A stretch of DNA of 64,000 nt, taken from assembly GCA_965250225.1 (NCBI GenBank), contig CBDFNQ010000038.1, forward strand, positions 264,746-328,745, written 5' to 3'. Below are positions 51,108 to 60,411 of this stretch, piece by piece (the stretch's first letter is position 1; the number at the start of each line of letters is the position of its first letter). Source of the stretch: CBDEUK01 sp965250225 (GTDB taxonomy: Bacteria; Pseudomonadota; Gammaproteobacteria; Eutrophobiales; Eutrophobiaceae). The position numbers were made by a program, and so were the translations under genes. The notes below the pieces were generated by a model, which ran no database searches, was not told the DNA's origin, and saw only the letters and a list, made by a program, of their open reading frames with translations.

Positions 51108-51800
51108 ATGGCAGTCGTCAGAAACTCATCTGACAATCTGAATATTGTCATCAACTGCCTGGAAAGAAATCCTGATTTCTTTCTGGAAAATCCTGAACTA
51201 CTCTCAAAACTTCGTGTACCGCATATTACTGGTGAAAATATACATTCATTTATTGAATACCAGGTTGCTAGTCTAAAAAAACATAATCAATCGTTAAATA
51301 GTACGATCGAAAATTTACAAAGCGATCAACAAACTATTTTTGATCTCTCAGAAGCCGTACAGCAACAGGTAGACAAGACATTAAATGCGGATACGGCAGA
51401 AGGACTCTACGATGACTTTTCTAAATTTCTGACAAAATATTATCAAGTAAACCAGTTTCTTTTTTTTATGTTTGTCGACGAAAGACCGCGCAGTGATTAC
51501 AAAGGTTTAAAATTCAAACCAACCCATTCAAAGTTACAAAGTTTATTTTCTGAACTCTTTAACCGCAACAAACCTCTGTGTGATAGTTTACAAGCAGAAT
51601 ATCTTGAGGGTTTATTTGGCTCGAAAGCAAATAATGTTTCTTCAACGGTTGCCTTTCCTGTACAAACCGATGATCACCTGGGATTAATGGTGCTTGCCAG
51701 TCAAGAAAAAGATATTTACGAACAAGGCCTGGCTTTGAATCTGCTCAATCAACTTAAATCTGTTTTCGCGTATCAACTGAACAACGTGCTGAATATTTAG
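51108..51800 (+). CDS. DUF484 family protein
   Basis: The 230-residue protein opens with a helical part that reads VINCLERNPDFFLENPELLS and LRVPHITGENIHSFIEYQVA, the conserved start of DUF484. A GAF-like C-terminal half follows (NQFLFFMFVDERPR, AFPVQTDDHLGLMVLASQEK). DUF484 genes often precede xerC in gammaproteobacteria, but xerC is not in the next position here. The function is unknown; a GAF-like sensory role is inferred. The intergenic region downstream holds three palindromic repeats before a convergent ABC transporter gene. Confidence 0.88.
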   Translation: MAVVRNSSDNLNIVINCLERNPDFFLENPELLSKLRVPHITGENIHSFIEYQVASLKKHNQSLNSTIENLQSDQQTIFDLSEAVQQQVDKTLNADTAEGLYDDFSKFLTKYYQVNQFLFFMFVDERPRSDYKGLKFKPTHSKLQSLFSELFNRNKPLCDSLQAEYLEGLFGSKANNVSSTVAFPVQTDDHLGLMVLASQEKDIYEQGLALNLLNQLKSVFAYQLNNVLNI

Positions 51801-51819
51801 ATAAACTCTGCATTCTGTC

Positions 51820-51846
51820 GTCATACCGGACTTGATCCGGTATGAC
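51820..51846. repeat. CCGG-type hairpin repeat 1
   Basis: GTCATACCGGA (51820-51830) and TCCGGTATGAC (51836-51846) are perfect complements around CTTGA. This is one of three similar hairpins spaced by about 85-95 bases between convergent genes; it may terminate DUF484 transcription. Confidence 0.8.
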
Positions 51847-51910
51847 CACCAAGGATGGAGGAAATGCAACAGGATTGTCTGGAACAATCCTTGCCCATAC
51901 ATTTTAAGGC

Positions 51911-51940
51911 TGGATTCCGGCTCGTAGGCCGGAATGACGG
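51911..51940. repeat. CCGG-type hairpin repeat 2
   Basis: ATTCCGGC (51914-51921) pairs with GCCGGAAT (51928-51935), followed by GACGG. The same family occurs at 31071-31101. The loop is CTCGTA-like. Confidence 0.8.
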
Positions 51941-51995
51941 AGAGTAATATAATGTTGCTGCTTTGATTGATGAATTAAAGAAATTCGATTTCTCT

Positions 51996-52020
51996 GTCAT
52001 TCTGGTGAAGACCAGAATCC
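51996..52020. repeat. CCGG-type hairpin repeat 3 (variant)
   Basis: ATTCTGGT (51999-52006) pairs with ACCAGAAT (52011-52018) around GAAG. It matches the GTCATTCYGG...CCRGAATCC pattern with one change. It is close to the ABC transporter stop and may terminate that gene too. Confidence 0.7.
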
Positions 52021-52083
52021 ATATTGTTATAAAAAAACTGGCTACCGGCATGACGAAATGCTTGCTCAATATAAAACCGACTT

Positions 52084-53934
52084 TTAACTTCCCATCGATT
52101 GACGTACACCGTAGAGCTTTGCGTACAAACCATCCTGAGAAAGTAGTTCTTGATGACTGCCCTGTTCACTGATTGTTCCAGCCTCAAATACGTAGACACG
52201 GTTTGCCTGTTTAATGGCACTTAATCGATGTGCCACAATGATTGTTGTTCGGTCTTTTAAAAAATCACTTAAGGCCGTGTGTAATTGATATTCCGTTTCA
52301 GCATCCAGGGCGGATGTCGCTTCATCCAGTATCACCACCTTTGGCTCACTCAAGATCAATCGTGCGATAGCCAGGCGTTGTTTCTGTCCACCTGATAAAC
52401 GAATACCTTGTCTGCCAACAATGCTATCCAGTCCCTGGTTCATTGCCTCAACCGTTTGTCTGAGTTGGGCAACCTCAAGCGCATGCCAGAGCTTGCTATC
52501 ATCCAGTTCACGCCCCATTGTCAGGTTGGCGCGGACACTATCATTAAATAACGCAGGGTTTTGTAATACTGTCGCAACATTTTCACGAACAACATCAAGC
52601 CCTATATGATCAACTGGCTGACCTCCGTAATAGACCATGCCCGATCGGGCACTGTATAAACCAATCAATATCGACGCCATCGTTGATTTACCACCACCAC
52701 TCGCGCCAACCAGAGCGACCTTCTCGCCCGGCTCAATTTCAAGATTAATGCCACTCAAAACATCAGACCCATCACCATAGGCAAAACGCACATCGTCTAT
52801 TTTTATACCAACGGTTTTTTGATCGACAAAGGGATCAACTAAATGAGGGTATTCCGGTTCCTGATGTAATTCACTGAGTTGATTGATGCGTGCCAGTGCC
52901 GCTTTTGCCGCATAGAATGCATATTGTATGTTCAGCACTTCCTGTACCGGCCCCATCATGAACCAGAGGTAACCAAAGACCGCGAACATCTTGCCGATGG
53001 TCAAACCTGAGGTCACTACCATAAACATGGCAACTGCACGAAAGATATCAAAACCAAATAAGAACACCACAAAGCTCAGGCGACCGGCCGCTTCGCTCTT
53101 CCACGCATAGTTACTACCATGCTCTTTGACTGATCTGGCCTGTTCAATGATCTGCATGACGTAATGTTTTTCCCGATTACTGGCGCGGATCTGATGAATT
53201 GATTCCAGTGTTTCAGACAACGCCTGTTGAAAAACGCCAAACGCAGTATTTTCTTTCTTCTTGAGTTCTTTGACTCGATTACCCAGCAACATGGTGAAAT
53301 AAATCACCAACGGATTAGCAAACAGAATTAACAAAGCCAATTGCCAATGCACCCAGAGTAATATGGCCGCGACACCGATAATGGTGAGGACCGCAACCAA
53401 TAATTTACTAACGGTACTGCCGACAAATTGATCGACCGTTTCAAGATCGGTGACAAAATACGAGGCAACCGTACCACTACCTAAGGTTTCATATTCTGAC
53501 ATCGAGACCTTTTCAAGTCGGCCAAGTAATGCCGCCCTAATGCGGAAGATCACATCCTTGGCCACCAGGGTAAATTGCCATGACTGCCAGACATTAAGCG
53601 CTAGCGAAATCAGCCGTAAAAACAGAGTAATGATCAGGATCGAAATGATATACAAGGCTGGGACATGCCAGGCTGTGGGGGTAAATGAATTAATCGTTTC
53701 GACCACGGGGCCTGGTTGGTTGAGTAAGACCTCATCCACCAACAAGGGTAATAATAATGGCAAAGGGACACTGGCAATCGTGCCTAATACGGCAATCACA
53801 TTCGCCAGGACGATCTCACGCTTGTGTTTCTTTGCGATCTGCCAGATATATTTCCAGTCGTAATATGGCTCTTTCTGGCCACCGGAAGCAGCAGACAGCT
53901 CTATAGGGTTAGATTTATCGACAACAGCACTCAT
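52084..53934 (-). CDS. MsbA-like ABC exporter
   Basis: The 616-residue half-transporter has an N-terminal membrane domain with six helices (about 30-330, including LANVIAVLGTIASVPLPLLL). The ATPase domain has Walker A at about 411 (GASGGGKST), the Q-loop (NVATVLQNPALFNDSVRANL), the signature LSGGQKQRLAI (about 514) and Walker B (VVILDEATSALD). The H-loop is TIIVAHRLSAI. It works as a dimer to export lipids, peptides or drugs. No msbA-lpxK neighbour is present, so the substrate is unclear. It ends next to the palindromic repeats. srkA lies upstream on the same strand with a gap of about 70 bases. Confidence 0.93.
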   Translation of the reverse strand: MSAVVDKSNPIELSAASGGQKEPYYDWKYIWQIAKKHKREIVLANVIAVLGTIASVPLPLLLPLLVDEVLLNQPGPVVETINSFTPTAWHVPALYIISILIITLFLRLISLALNVWQSWQFTLVAKDVIFRIRAALLGRLEKVSMSEYETLGSGTVASYFVTDLETVDQFVGSTVSKLLVAVLTIIGVAAILLWVHWQLALLILFANPLVIYFTMLLGNRVKELKKKENTAFGVFQQALSETLESIHQIRASNREKHYVMQIIEQARSVKEHGSNYAWKSEAAGRLSFVVFLFGFDIFRAVAMFMVVTSGLTIGKMFAVFGYLWFMMGPVQEVLNIQYAFYAAKAALARINQLSELHQEPEYPHLVDPFVDQKTVGIKIDDVRFAYGDGSDVLSGINLEIEPGEKVALVGASGGGKSTMASILIGLYSARSGMVYYGGQPVDHIGLDVVRENVATVLQNPALFNDSVRANLTMGRELDDSKLWHALEVAQLRQTVEAMNQGLDSIVGRQGIRLSGGQKQRLAIARLILSEPKVVILDEATSALDAETEYQLHTALSDFLKDRTTIIVAHRLSAIKQANRVYVFEAGTISEQGSHQELLSQDGLYAKLYGVRQSMGS

Positions 53935-54003
53935 GAGATGGTTACTTATAAATTATCCTGTTATGAGAATTCTTTAAAGCACAGCTTATGCCACCTTTTA
54001 CTG

Positions 54004-54993
54004 TTATGGCAACCATTCCAGCACCGGCTCTTCCAGCAGTGCTGATTGTTCCCTGAGAGTTAAAATATGGTCTTCCCAGTAACGTTGGTTATCAAAGTAA
54101 GGAAACGCCAGAGGAAAGGCCGGGTCATCCCAGCGTCGCGCCAGCCAGGCTGAGTAATGGATCATGCGCAAGGTGCGAAACGCCTCAATCACGTGGAGTT
54201 CAGCTGGGTTAAACACACGAAACTCGGTATAACCTTTGAGGACATCGTCTAATCTGGCCGTCATATAGTTGCGATCACCTGATAAAAACATCCAGAGATC
54301 CTGGATTGCCGGCCCCATCCTCGCGTCATCAAAGTCGAGGATCATAGGCTTATCATCGAACCATAAAATATTCCCCGGGTGAGCATCTCCATGTAATCTT
54401 AAACTTTGAATAGCCCCTGCTCTGCTAAAGCTTCTTTCCAGTCTTTTGATCAAATCGTCAATAATTGTCTGATAGGTATACTCTAATTCTGGGGGTAAAA
54501 AATGCTGTTCGATTAAATATTGGCTACTGTTGATTGCGTAACTTTCAATATCAATCGTTGGACGATGCACAAAAACCTGCTTTTCACCCTGTAAATGGAT
54601 GCGTGCCAGAAATCGCCCGATGATCTCCAGATGCTGAGAATTGTCCAGTTCTGGTGGCCGACCACCGACACAGGGATAAATAGCAAAACGATATTGATCC
54701 GATTGATACAGGCTATCACCCGCCTCGTCGATCAATGGAGCAACCACAGGAATTTCACTAGCTGCCAAATCTACAGTGTATTGATGCTCTTCAAGAATAG
54801 CCTCATTGGTCCAACGTTCTGGACGATAGAATTTTACAACTACCGTCTCTTTGTCGTAAAGGCCGATACGATAAACACGATTTTCATAACTATTAAGTGC
54901 TGTGATATGGCCATCCGGCTCAAGACCAATCGCTTCGAGTGCTGAAAGAATTTCATTGGGGCCTAGCTGGATGAATAGTTCGGATTCTTGCAT
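54004..54993 (-). CDS. srkA: Stress response kinase SrkA (YihE/RdoA)
   Basis: The 329-residue kinase of the APH/choline-kinase fold has the catalytic loop RLHGDAHPGNILWFDDKPMI (about 199-218) and the metal-binding DFDDARMGPAIQDLWMFLSG (about 220). The N-terminal ATP-binding part includes NRVYRIGLYDKETVVVKFYR with its lysine. WARRWDDPAFPLAFPYFDNQ is a typical SrkA segment. In E. coli SrkA counters MazF-linked stress death. No dsbA follows here, unlike in enterics. The length and motifs are complete. Confidence 0.92.
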   Translation of the reverse strand: MQESELFIQLGPNEILSALEAIGLEPDGHITALNSYENRVYRIGLYDKETVVVKFYRPERWTNEAILEEHQYTVDLAASEIPVVAPLIDEAGDSLYQSDQYRFAIYPCVGGRPPELDNSQHLEIIGRFLARIHLQGEKQVFVHRPTIDIESYAINSSQYLIEQHFLPPELEYTYQTIIDDLIKRLERSFSRAGAIQSLRLHGDAHPGNILWFDDKPMILDFDDARMGPAIQDLWMFLSGDRNYMTARLDDVLKGYTEFRVFNPAELHVIEAFRTLRMIHYSAWLARRWDDPAFPLAFPYFDNQRYWEDHILTLREQSALLEEPVLEWLP

Positions 54994-55164
54994 CGAAACA
55001 CTGTTATGTTTTTTACCAGGCTTGTCCAGTGATTTTGAGAAAAAACACCAAGAATTAAAACAGTGTAAAACCGCCAGATCGTTTATTTCATTTATCTGTT
55101 AAAATATATTATTTTACCCATAAAAATTACAACCTTTAATAATCAATAAAATTTATAATCGAAA

Positions 55165-55842
55165 ATGAAGTGCCTCTTTTCCCTTGTTCTCTTTTTAATA
55201 TGTTACACCAGTCATTCAGAGACAAGCTTGCCTCTAACTGAAAATACTACTGCTAGTGAAGAGGTTTTTTCCGATATTTTCTGGAATCAACTTTACGCAC
55301 AAGGAGGTTGGTCACTCTATTGCGGTTTTCGATTTGAGAATCGGGGGCGAACTAATAACCGTGGCAATGTTTTGATAGAACATATCTATCCAACCAGCCA
55401 GATGTTGAAGCATCTATCATGCAACAGCCGCTTGCAATGTCGTACAACCCACAAAAAACGGTTTCAACAGATGGAAACAGACCTGCATAATATGTACCCC
55501 GTCTGGTGGGAAATTAAAAGTACAAAAATCAATTCGAATTATGGAGAGATCCCAGGTGAAGATTGGCGCTTTAGCGACTGTGATTATGAAAGAAAAAGAA
55601 ATATTATTGAACCAAGACCCATTGCTCGTGGCAATATCGCTCGCGCGATATTCTATATGTATAAGGAATACGGACTTCCTGTCGACAACTCATTGCGTTC
55701 AACGCTTATTAACTGGAACCTTGAAGACCCACCGAGTGAACAGGAACAACATAGAAATGATTTTATAGAACAGGTCCAGAGGCGAAGAAATCCTTTCGTT
55801 GATAATCCTGAATTAATCGATACACTTGAAATAATTAACTAA
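55165..55842 (+). CDS. endA: Periplasmic endonuclease I (EndA/Vvn family)
   Basis: The 225-residue protein has a signal peptide (LFSLVLFLICYTSHS, cleavage near residue 19). The nuclease domain includes FWNQLYAQGGWSLYCGFRFE, then NVLIEHIYPTSQMLKHLSCN with the catalytic His73 in EHIYP. RFQQMETDLHNMYPVWWEIK holds a metal-binding Asn region, and FSDCDYERKRNIIEPRPIAR follows. The EHIYP motif replaces the usual EHVVP, so the family call is firm but it is a divergent member. Several cysteines may form disulfides. The enzyme degrades DNA in the periplasm. It is convergent with the next HExxH gene. Confidence 0.85.
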   Translation: MKCLFSLVLFLICYTSHSETSLPLTENTTASEEVFSDIFWNQLYAQGGWSLYCGFRFENRGRTNNRGNVLIEHIYPTSQMLKHLSCNSRLQCRTTHKKRFQQMETDLHNMYPVWWEIKSTKINSNYGEIPGEDWRFSDCDYERKRNIIEPRPIARGNIARAIFYMYKEYGLPVDNSLRSTLINWNLEDPPSEQEQHRNDFIEQVQRRRNPFVDNPELIDTLEIIN

Positions 55843-55846
55843 TCGA

Positions 55847-56692
55847 TTAGCCACATTGGCTGACACGATCCACGTGATTCTGACTAAAATCCACATGCTC
55901 TCCATGTTCTTGTAAATAACGTGCTTCTAAATGATAGGCAAGGTTTTCCAGTTCATTTTTGCAGTTCACTTTTTTATCATGCCCATTTTGATATTGAACA
56001 TAATGAACTAATTCATGAAGCAAAACAGATTTCCCTTTCTCTGTCTCAAGATCAATTGAATCGAGTAAATATACTGTCTTATTTTTAAAATTATACAAAC
56101 CATAGATCTGCATATTTTTCTGATTCACAGCTCTGGGGATGTCCTTACCAAAAGCAATCTTGAGCATTGATTTACTGGACACACGTTGTATATCTGGCAT
56201 CTCATTATTTACTTCAACACCCAGTCCTCTTAATTGACCTGACACCCAACCTAGCAATTTTTCAATGTTTTTCTGTTCGTTTGTTGTGAAGCTTTTGTTT
56301 AAATGATTTACCTGATATTCAATATTTTGACCATTTTTAAAATCAACATATCCAGCGTCAATATTTTTATTAGCTGCTGCTACTGTCTGGTTTGTTAGCA
56401 ATGACGCGCCAAGCACCATCATAGGCATAAACCTGGATCGACGATCGTTCTTTACTGTGTTAAACGAATCACGCTGATCTTCTTTAAGAAAGATATTGTT
56501 TTCATTTGCAAACTTAGTGAGTTGTGCATAAAAAACCGGATTCCTTTCACGCAACCCAGACTTGTAAACGATTGCATCCTGACCTTCAATGTTACAAGGA
56601 TGCACGACATTATCTGCAACCTGTGATTTGTTTTTATTTAAATTGAATAATTGCATAAACCATTGTTTTGGCATTGATTCCAACAGTGTCAT
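55847..56692 (-). CDS. HExxH protein with C-terminal zincin-like domain
   Basis: The 281-residue product has an internal hydrophobic stretch (FMPMMVLGASLLTNQTVAA, about 88-106), which may be an internal signal anchor following a basic RRSR. The C-terminal domain has IQRVSSKSMLKIAFG, then YNFKNKTVYLLDSIDLETEK and LLHELVHYVQYQNGHDKK, with HExxH at about residue 227. NELENLAYHLEARYLQEHG is the downstream helix with a possible third ligand. The metal site and helix pattern match the 3875-4291 protein. The Cys pair (NCKN and SQCG) suggests an extracytoplasmic domain. Peptidase activity is an inference. It follows endA on the opposite strand. Confidence 0.65.
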   Translation of the reverse strand: MTLLESMPKQWFMQLFNLNKNKSQVADNVVHPCNIEGQDAIVYKSGLRERNPVFYAQLTKFANENNIFLKEDQRDSFNTVKNDRRSRFMPMMVLGASLLTNQTVAAANKNIDAGYVDFKNGQNIEYQVNHLNKSFTTNEQKNIEKLLGWVSGQLRGLGVEVNNEMPDIQRVSSKSMLKIAFGKDIPRAVNQKNMQIYGLYNFKNKTVYLLDSIDLETEKGKSVLLHELVHYVQYQNGHDKKVNCKNELENLAYHLEARYLQEHGEHVDFSQNHVDRVSQCG

Positions 56693-56936
56693 AATTATTT
56701 TTCACTCAAAAAAGAAAGGTAAATGACTGAAAATACGATATTTTTCAGTACAAATTATTTAACGACTGTTAGTAAATAAACTTGAGTGAAATTTAGGTCA
56801 ATTTCGTCTAAATGGTGAAATTTTTCTGATTAAAATAGAAGGAGATAAAAAAAATGGTTTCCTGGATGACTACCTTGTTATCCATGAAATACTAATTTCT
56901 GTCTATTTGTTGATGGGGTATACAAGAGTCAACAGA

Positions 56937-59060
56937 TTAAAACCCAGATTCACGGATAAAAACAGCAGCGATTAAATCTGAAGCACGTTGAAAAATGCTT
57001 TTCACATCACCTTCAACACGGACAACACCTTTTATCACAAATTCAAATTCAGAGTTTGATCCCTTTGGTTGTAATATTACTCGATAAATTCCAGATTCAG
57101 GTACTGACGTACCATCACTTTTTTCTCTAATAACAATATCACCGCCATATTTAAAAATAAAATATGGCTCTTTAAGATTTTTAATGTTTGACTGCTCTAT
57201 TTCTATAATTTCAGCACGAATACTTTTTCGTTCAGGATCGTCCGGATAAAATATTGCATCCTGTTGCTTCTGTACACGAAAAATATCTGATTCCGATATC
57301 ATAGCAACAATGTGTTGTTCACTATCATCAATTATATTGAACAATGCTGTTTTCTGGTTTATCCAGAGACCTGCATGCAGGTTATTAGATATACTAATCA
57401 ACTTACCTTTGATCGGTGAATAGATTTCCAGCAATCTTGATTGTTTAATCAAACCTTCTTGCTTGGAATTTAATTTTTCAAGTTTACTTAAAATAACATG
57501 AATGTTTGCAAGGTCCTCACGACTTGCTGCCAGCCGTTTTAACCGTAATTGTATGTACTCAATTTGTTTACTAACTTTATCTAGTTCTTCATTCAATACT
57601 GGCGATTCTAGACTGAGTAATAACTGGTCTTTTTCAACCACCTGACCTTTGCTAACTAAAATTGATTTTATCTTTGCTCTTACTGGTGAGTAGACAACGA
57701 TATTTTCTTTGCTTTCAAGTATCGCCGGGACTGTTATTTTTGTATCCCAGGGAATAAAGAGTAAAATTAATGATCCGATAAAAATCAACAACACAAAATA
57801 AAATCGTTTTGAATGTATAATTTCTGTTCGCATACCCCACCAATTTTTTATTTCTTTAAATACAGGCATCAGAATAAACCATACAATTTCAGTAATAAAA
57901 AGAATAATCCCTAATACCTTAAAGAAGAAATAGTAAACCAACAATGCTATTCCAAGAAAAAGAAAGAATCGATATATCCACGTACCCCAAGCATACAACA
58001 CAAGTTTATTAATTGTGTGTGATTGCAGTTTCTCTGGTGCAGGCTTGTTCAAAGCAAATAACAATTCACGTATTTTCCATCGCCCAAATTCAAAAGCACG
58101 TGTCTGAAGATTTTCTATCCCCCACAAATCCGACAAGATATAGTAACCATCGAAACGCATAAATGGATTCAGATTTATTGATAATGATAATAACCAGCTA
58201 CTTGTTGCAAGTAGAAAAGCCATGCTCTTTAATATGCCATCGGGTAGGAAGGCCCAGACAAATGTCGCAATAGATGCGATATACATTTCCACAGTGATCC
58301 CAGCGATACCAATGTGTAAGCGTTTTTTTCTCGAGGTTAATTTCCAGGCATCACTGGTGTCTGTATACAACACAGGAAACATGACCAGGAAGGCGACACC
58401 CATTGTCGACACCTTGCAACCATATCGTGTTGCCGTATAAGCATGGCCTAGTTCGTGTAATATTTTTATAAATACCAGAGTCACTACATAGGCAAAAAAT
58501 CCACTGAAATTAAAGAAATATAAAAAAGACGTAACGAAAGTGTCCCATTCTCTTGCAACAAGATAAAAACCAATTAACCCTAACGACAATATACAATATG
58601 CAACCTTTTTGGAGAATATTGGTTCAATATATTGAATTGTAGATTGTAGAAATTGATTTGGTTTTACCAATGGGATACGTACAAATAAATAATTCTGAAT
58701 TAACCAGACTAACCAATTTTTTTTTGTTGATTGGTATTGTTCTACATAATCCTGACTATTGTTATTTGGTGAACTAACAGTGAGACTGTTTGCATATAAA
58801 AATTTAATGAGATCATCAACATCATTCTCTGTAACTCGAAAGGTTGTTTCTTCAGTAATTATTTTTATTAATTTATTAACCGTGCCAACTGACCAACGTG
58901 ATAACAACTGAAAAGCGGGCCAACCAATCCGAAAATAGCGATTTCGTATCGAATCAAAAATATTCCAGCTGGGTGAGCCATCACTAGCACAAGGACCTTC
59001 CAGAAGTTGTAAGTCTTCTCTTAATTCAGGAAGGGGAAAGTCTTGAACGATCGCATTCAT
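56937..59060 (-). CDS. M50 (site-2-protease-like) membrane protein fused to a HlyD-type region
   Basis: The 707-residue protein has an N-terminal region resembling PqqD-type adaptors (about 25-95; SWNIFDSIRNRYFRIGWPAF). A membrane metalloprotease domain follows with IKILHELGHAYTATRYGC (HELGH 202-206) and INLNPFMRFDGYYILSDLWG (Asp304 as third ligand). More helices run to about 435. The remainder is a HlyD-like periplasmic arm: SPVRAKIKSILVSKGQVVEK (half lipoyl motif), a coiled coil (LDKVSKQIEYIQLRLKRLAA) and SPIKGKLISISNNLHAGLWI. It overlaps the upstream GAF-HlyD gene by four bases. The cluster lacks an ABC ATPase. A protease that processes or guides the exported surface protein is inferred. 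Confidence 0.8.
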   Translation of the reverse strand: MNAIVQDFPLPELREDLQLLEGPCASDGSPSWNIFDSIRNRYFRIGWPAFQLLSRWSVGTVNKLIKIITEETTFRVTENDVDDLIKFLYANSLTVSSPNNNSQDYVEQYQSTKKNWLVWLIQNYLFVRIPLVKPNQFLQSTIQYIEPIFSKKVAYCILSLGLIGFYLVAREWDTFVTSFLYFFNFSGFFAYVVTLVFIKILHELGHAYTATRYGCKVSTMGVAFLVMFPVLYTDTSDAWKLTSRKKRLHIGIAGITVEMYIASIATFVWAFLPDGILKSMAFLLATSSWLLSLSINLNPFMRFDGYYILSDLWGIENLQTRAFEFGRWKIRELLFALNKPAPEKLQSHTINKLVLYAWGTWIYRFFLFLGIALLVYYFFFKVLGIILFITEIVWFILMPVFKEIKNWWGMRTEIIHSKRFYFVLLIFIGSLILLFIPWDTKITVPAILESKENIVVYSPVRAKIKSILVSKGQVVEKDQLLLSLESPVLNEELDKVSKQIEYIQLRLKRLAASREDLANIHVILSKLEKLNSKQEGLIKQSRLLEIYSPIKGKLISISNNLHAGLWINQKTALFNIIDDSEQHIVAMISESDIFRVQKQQDAIFYPDDPERKSIRAEIIEIEQSNIKNLKEPYFIFKYGGDIVIREKSDGTSVPESGIYRVILQPKGSNSEFEFVIKGVVRVEGDVKSIFQRASDLIAAVFIRESGF

Positions 59061-60406
59061 AGTCCAAAGAATTGTCTGATAGCAGATATTGGTCGTCGAA
59101 ACAGATAGAAAAATAATGACACTTTATTACCATATATCTTTGCAGTTCCTTGTAAACCTATTCGTAACTTTTCATTATTTTCGAGTAATTCTGCATGAAG
59201 TTTATAGACCAAAACATCACTCGGATTAATTTCAGCATTATAAGTCGTTTCAATCAATGTTGCGGATAATGAATGTAACGGTGCTATATCAAGAAACACA
59301 TCAACATCTGCACCTTCTTTCAAAACTATTGCATCTGTCACGGCCAGTTCAATTTTAAATTTTATCTGTTCTGGATCTGCAATCTCCATAATCCGCTCTC
59401 CAACTCTAACCGATCGCCCTATCCAGTCATCCTTATCCGTATAAATTAACAAGCCTTTTTTTTCAGCTTTTACTTTTACTTGTTTCAAGAGCTCTTCCGC
59501 ATAATCCAGTTCAGCCTGTCGAAGTTCTACTTGTGACTTCAATAATGCTATTTCTGCTTTACTTTTTTTATCGCCAAAAGCTGCCTGTCTTGCTTTTTTT
59601 AACTCTGCAACTGTCACTGATAATGTTTTTTTACTAATCTCGTATTGATTCCTGAGGTTTGTATCTTCATATATAAAAACTGTGTCTCCTTTTTCTACAA
59701 AGGTATTAGGCAAGCGTGATACATCTGATATAACCCCATCAATAGATGCGCTGACAATGACAGGATCCTTAGCAACGATCTCAACAGGAGCAAGGGCTGA
59801 CATCCTGATTGGTATTAAACCAATAGCTAGCAGAAACAGTATCACAGCCCAGGGGATTATTTTTTTTATTTTTGATTCACGATTAAAATGTTTAACTCCC
59901 ATCAATGCTCCCCATGCATGAGCATAGGAGTCTGATAAACGTTTTACCAATGTCACTTCATTTTCAGTCCAGGGAGTTTCTTTTGCTAACCATATGCCAC
60001 CAATCATATTGCCATTCGGCATAACTAATGGACACCACAAAACAAAAGGTAGTGAGTATTCTTCCCAGTCTTGCTTAAATTTTTCAGGACAACTATTTGC
60101 GTCTATTTGTTGAATAGAATCAATATTTCTTGATTGTTGCAAATCAAGAACAATGTGATTTAACCAGTCGATAAATGGTGAACTATGATCGATGATCGAA
60201 AGACTTGATGCCGCCTCTACATGAAAAGATTTTTTTGATTTGCCACGGGCAGAAAACAGAAAAGCTTGACGATAATTTATCAAGCGTCTTGATTCGTTGA
60301 CTATCAGAAACTGTAATGCCTTATCAGATTCTGCATTACGCGCCATTGCTTCCAGCTGCAATAACAATGATAATCCAGCTGATTCTAGCTTTGGATCAGC
60401 TGCCAT
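59057..60406 (-). CDS. GAF-domain protein with membrane helix and HlyD-type region
   Basis: The 449-residue protein begins with a GAF-like domain (about 15-175): LQFLIVNESRRLINYRQAFL, WCPLVMPNGNMIGGIWLAKE, and VTLVKRLSDSYAHAWGALMG. One membrane helix follows (IIPWAVILFLLAIGLIPIRM, about 190-210). The external HlyD-like arm has DPVIVSASIDGVISDVSRLP, then PNTFVEKGDTVFIYED, a coiled coil (SKAEIALLKSQVELRQAELD), and KAEKKGLLIYTDKDDWIGRS. A cytoplasmic sensor joined to a periplasmic adaptor is an unusual pairing. It lies five bases after the hlyD-like gene and overlaps the M50 gene, clear evidence for one operon. Confidence 0.78.
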   Translation of the reverse strand: MAADPKLESAGLSLLLQLEAMARNAESDKALQFLIVNESRRLINYRQAFLFSARGKSKKSFHVEAASSLSIIDHSSPFIDWLNHIVLDLQQSRNIDSIQQIDANSCPEKFKQDWEEYSLPFVLWCPLVMPNGNMIGGIWLAKETPWTENEVTLVKRLSDSYAHAWGALMGVKHFNRESKIKKIIPWAVILFLLAIGLIPIRMSALAPVEIVAKDPVIVSASIDGVISDVSRLPNTFVEKGDTVFIYEDTNLRNQYEISKKTLSVTVAELKKARQAAFGDKKSKAEIALLKSQVELRQAELDYAEELLKQVKVKAEKKGLLIYTDKDDWIGRSVRVGERIMEIADPEQIKFKIELAVTDAIVLKEGADVDVFLDIAPLHSLSATLIETTYNAEINPSDVLVYKLHAELLENNEKLRIGLQGTAKIYGNKVSLFFYLFRRPISAIRQFFGL

Positions 60407-60411
60407 AATCT

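Noticed and set aside
51820..52020. CRISPR array
   Set aside because: The three repeats are palindromic variants, not identical direct repeats, and no cas genes are present.
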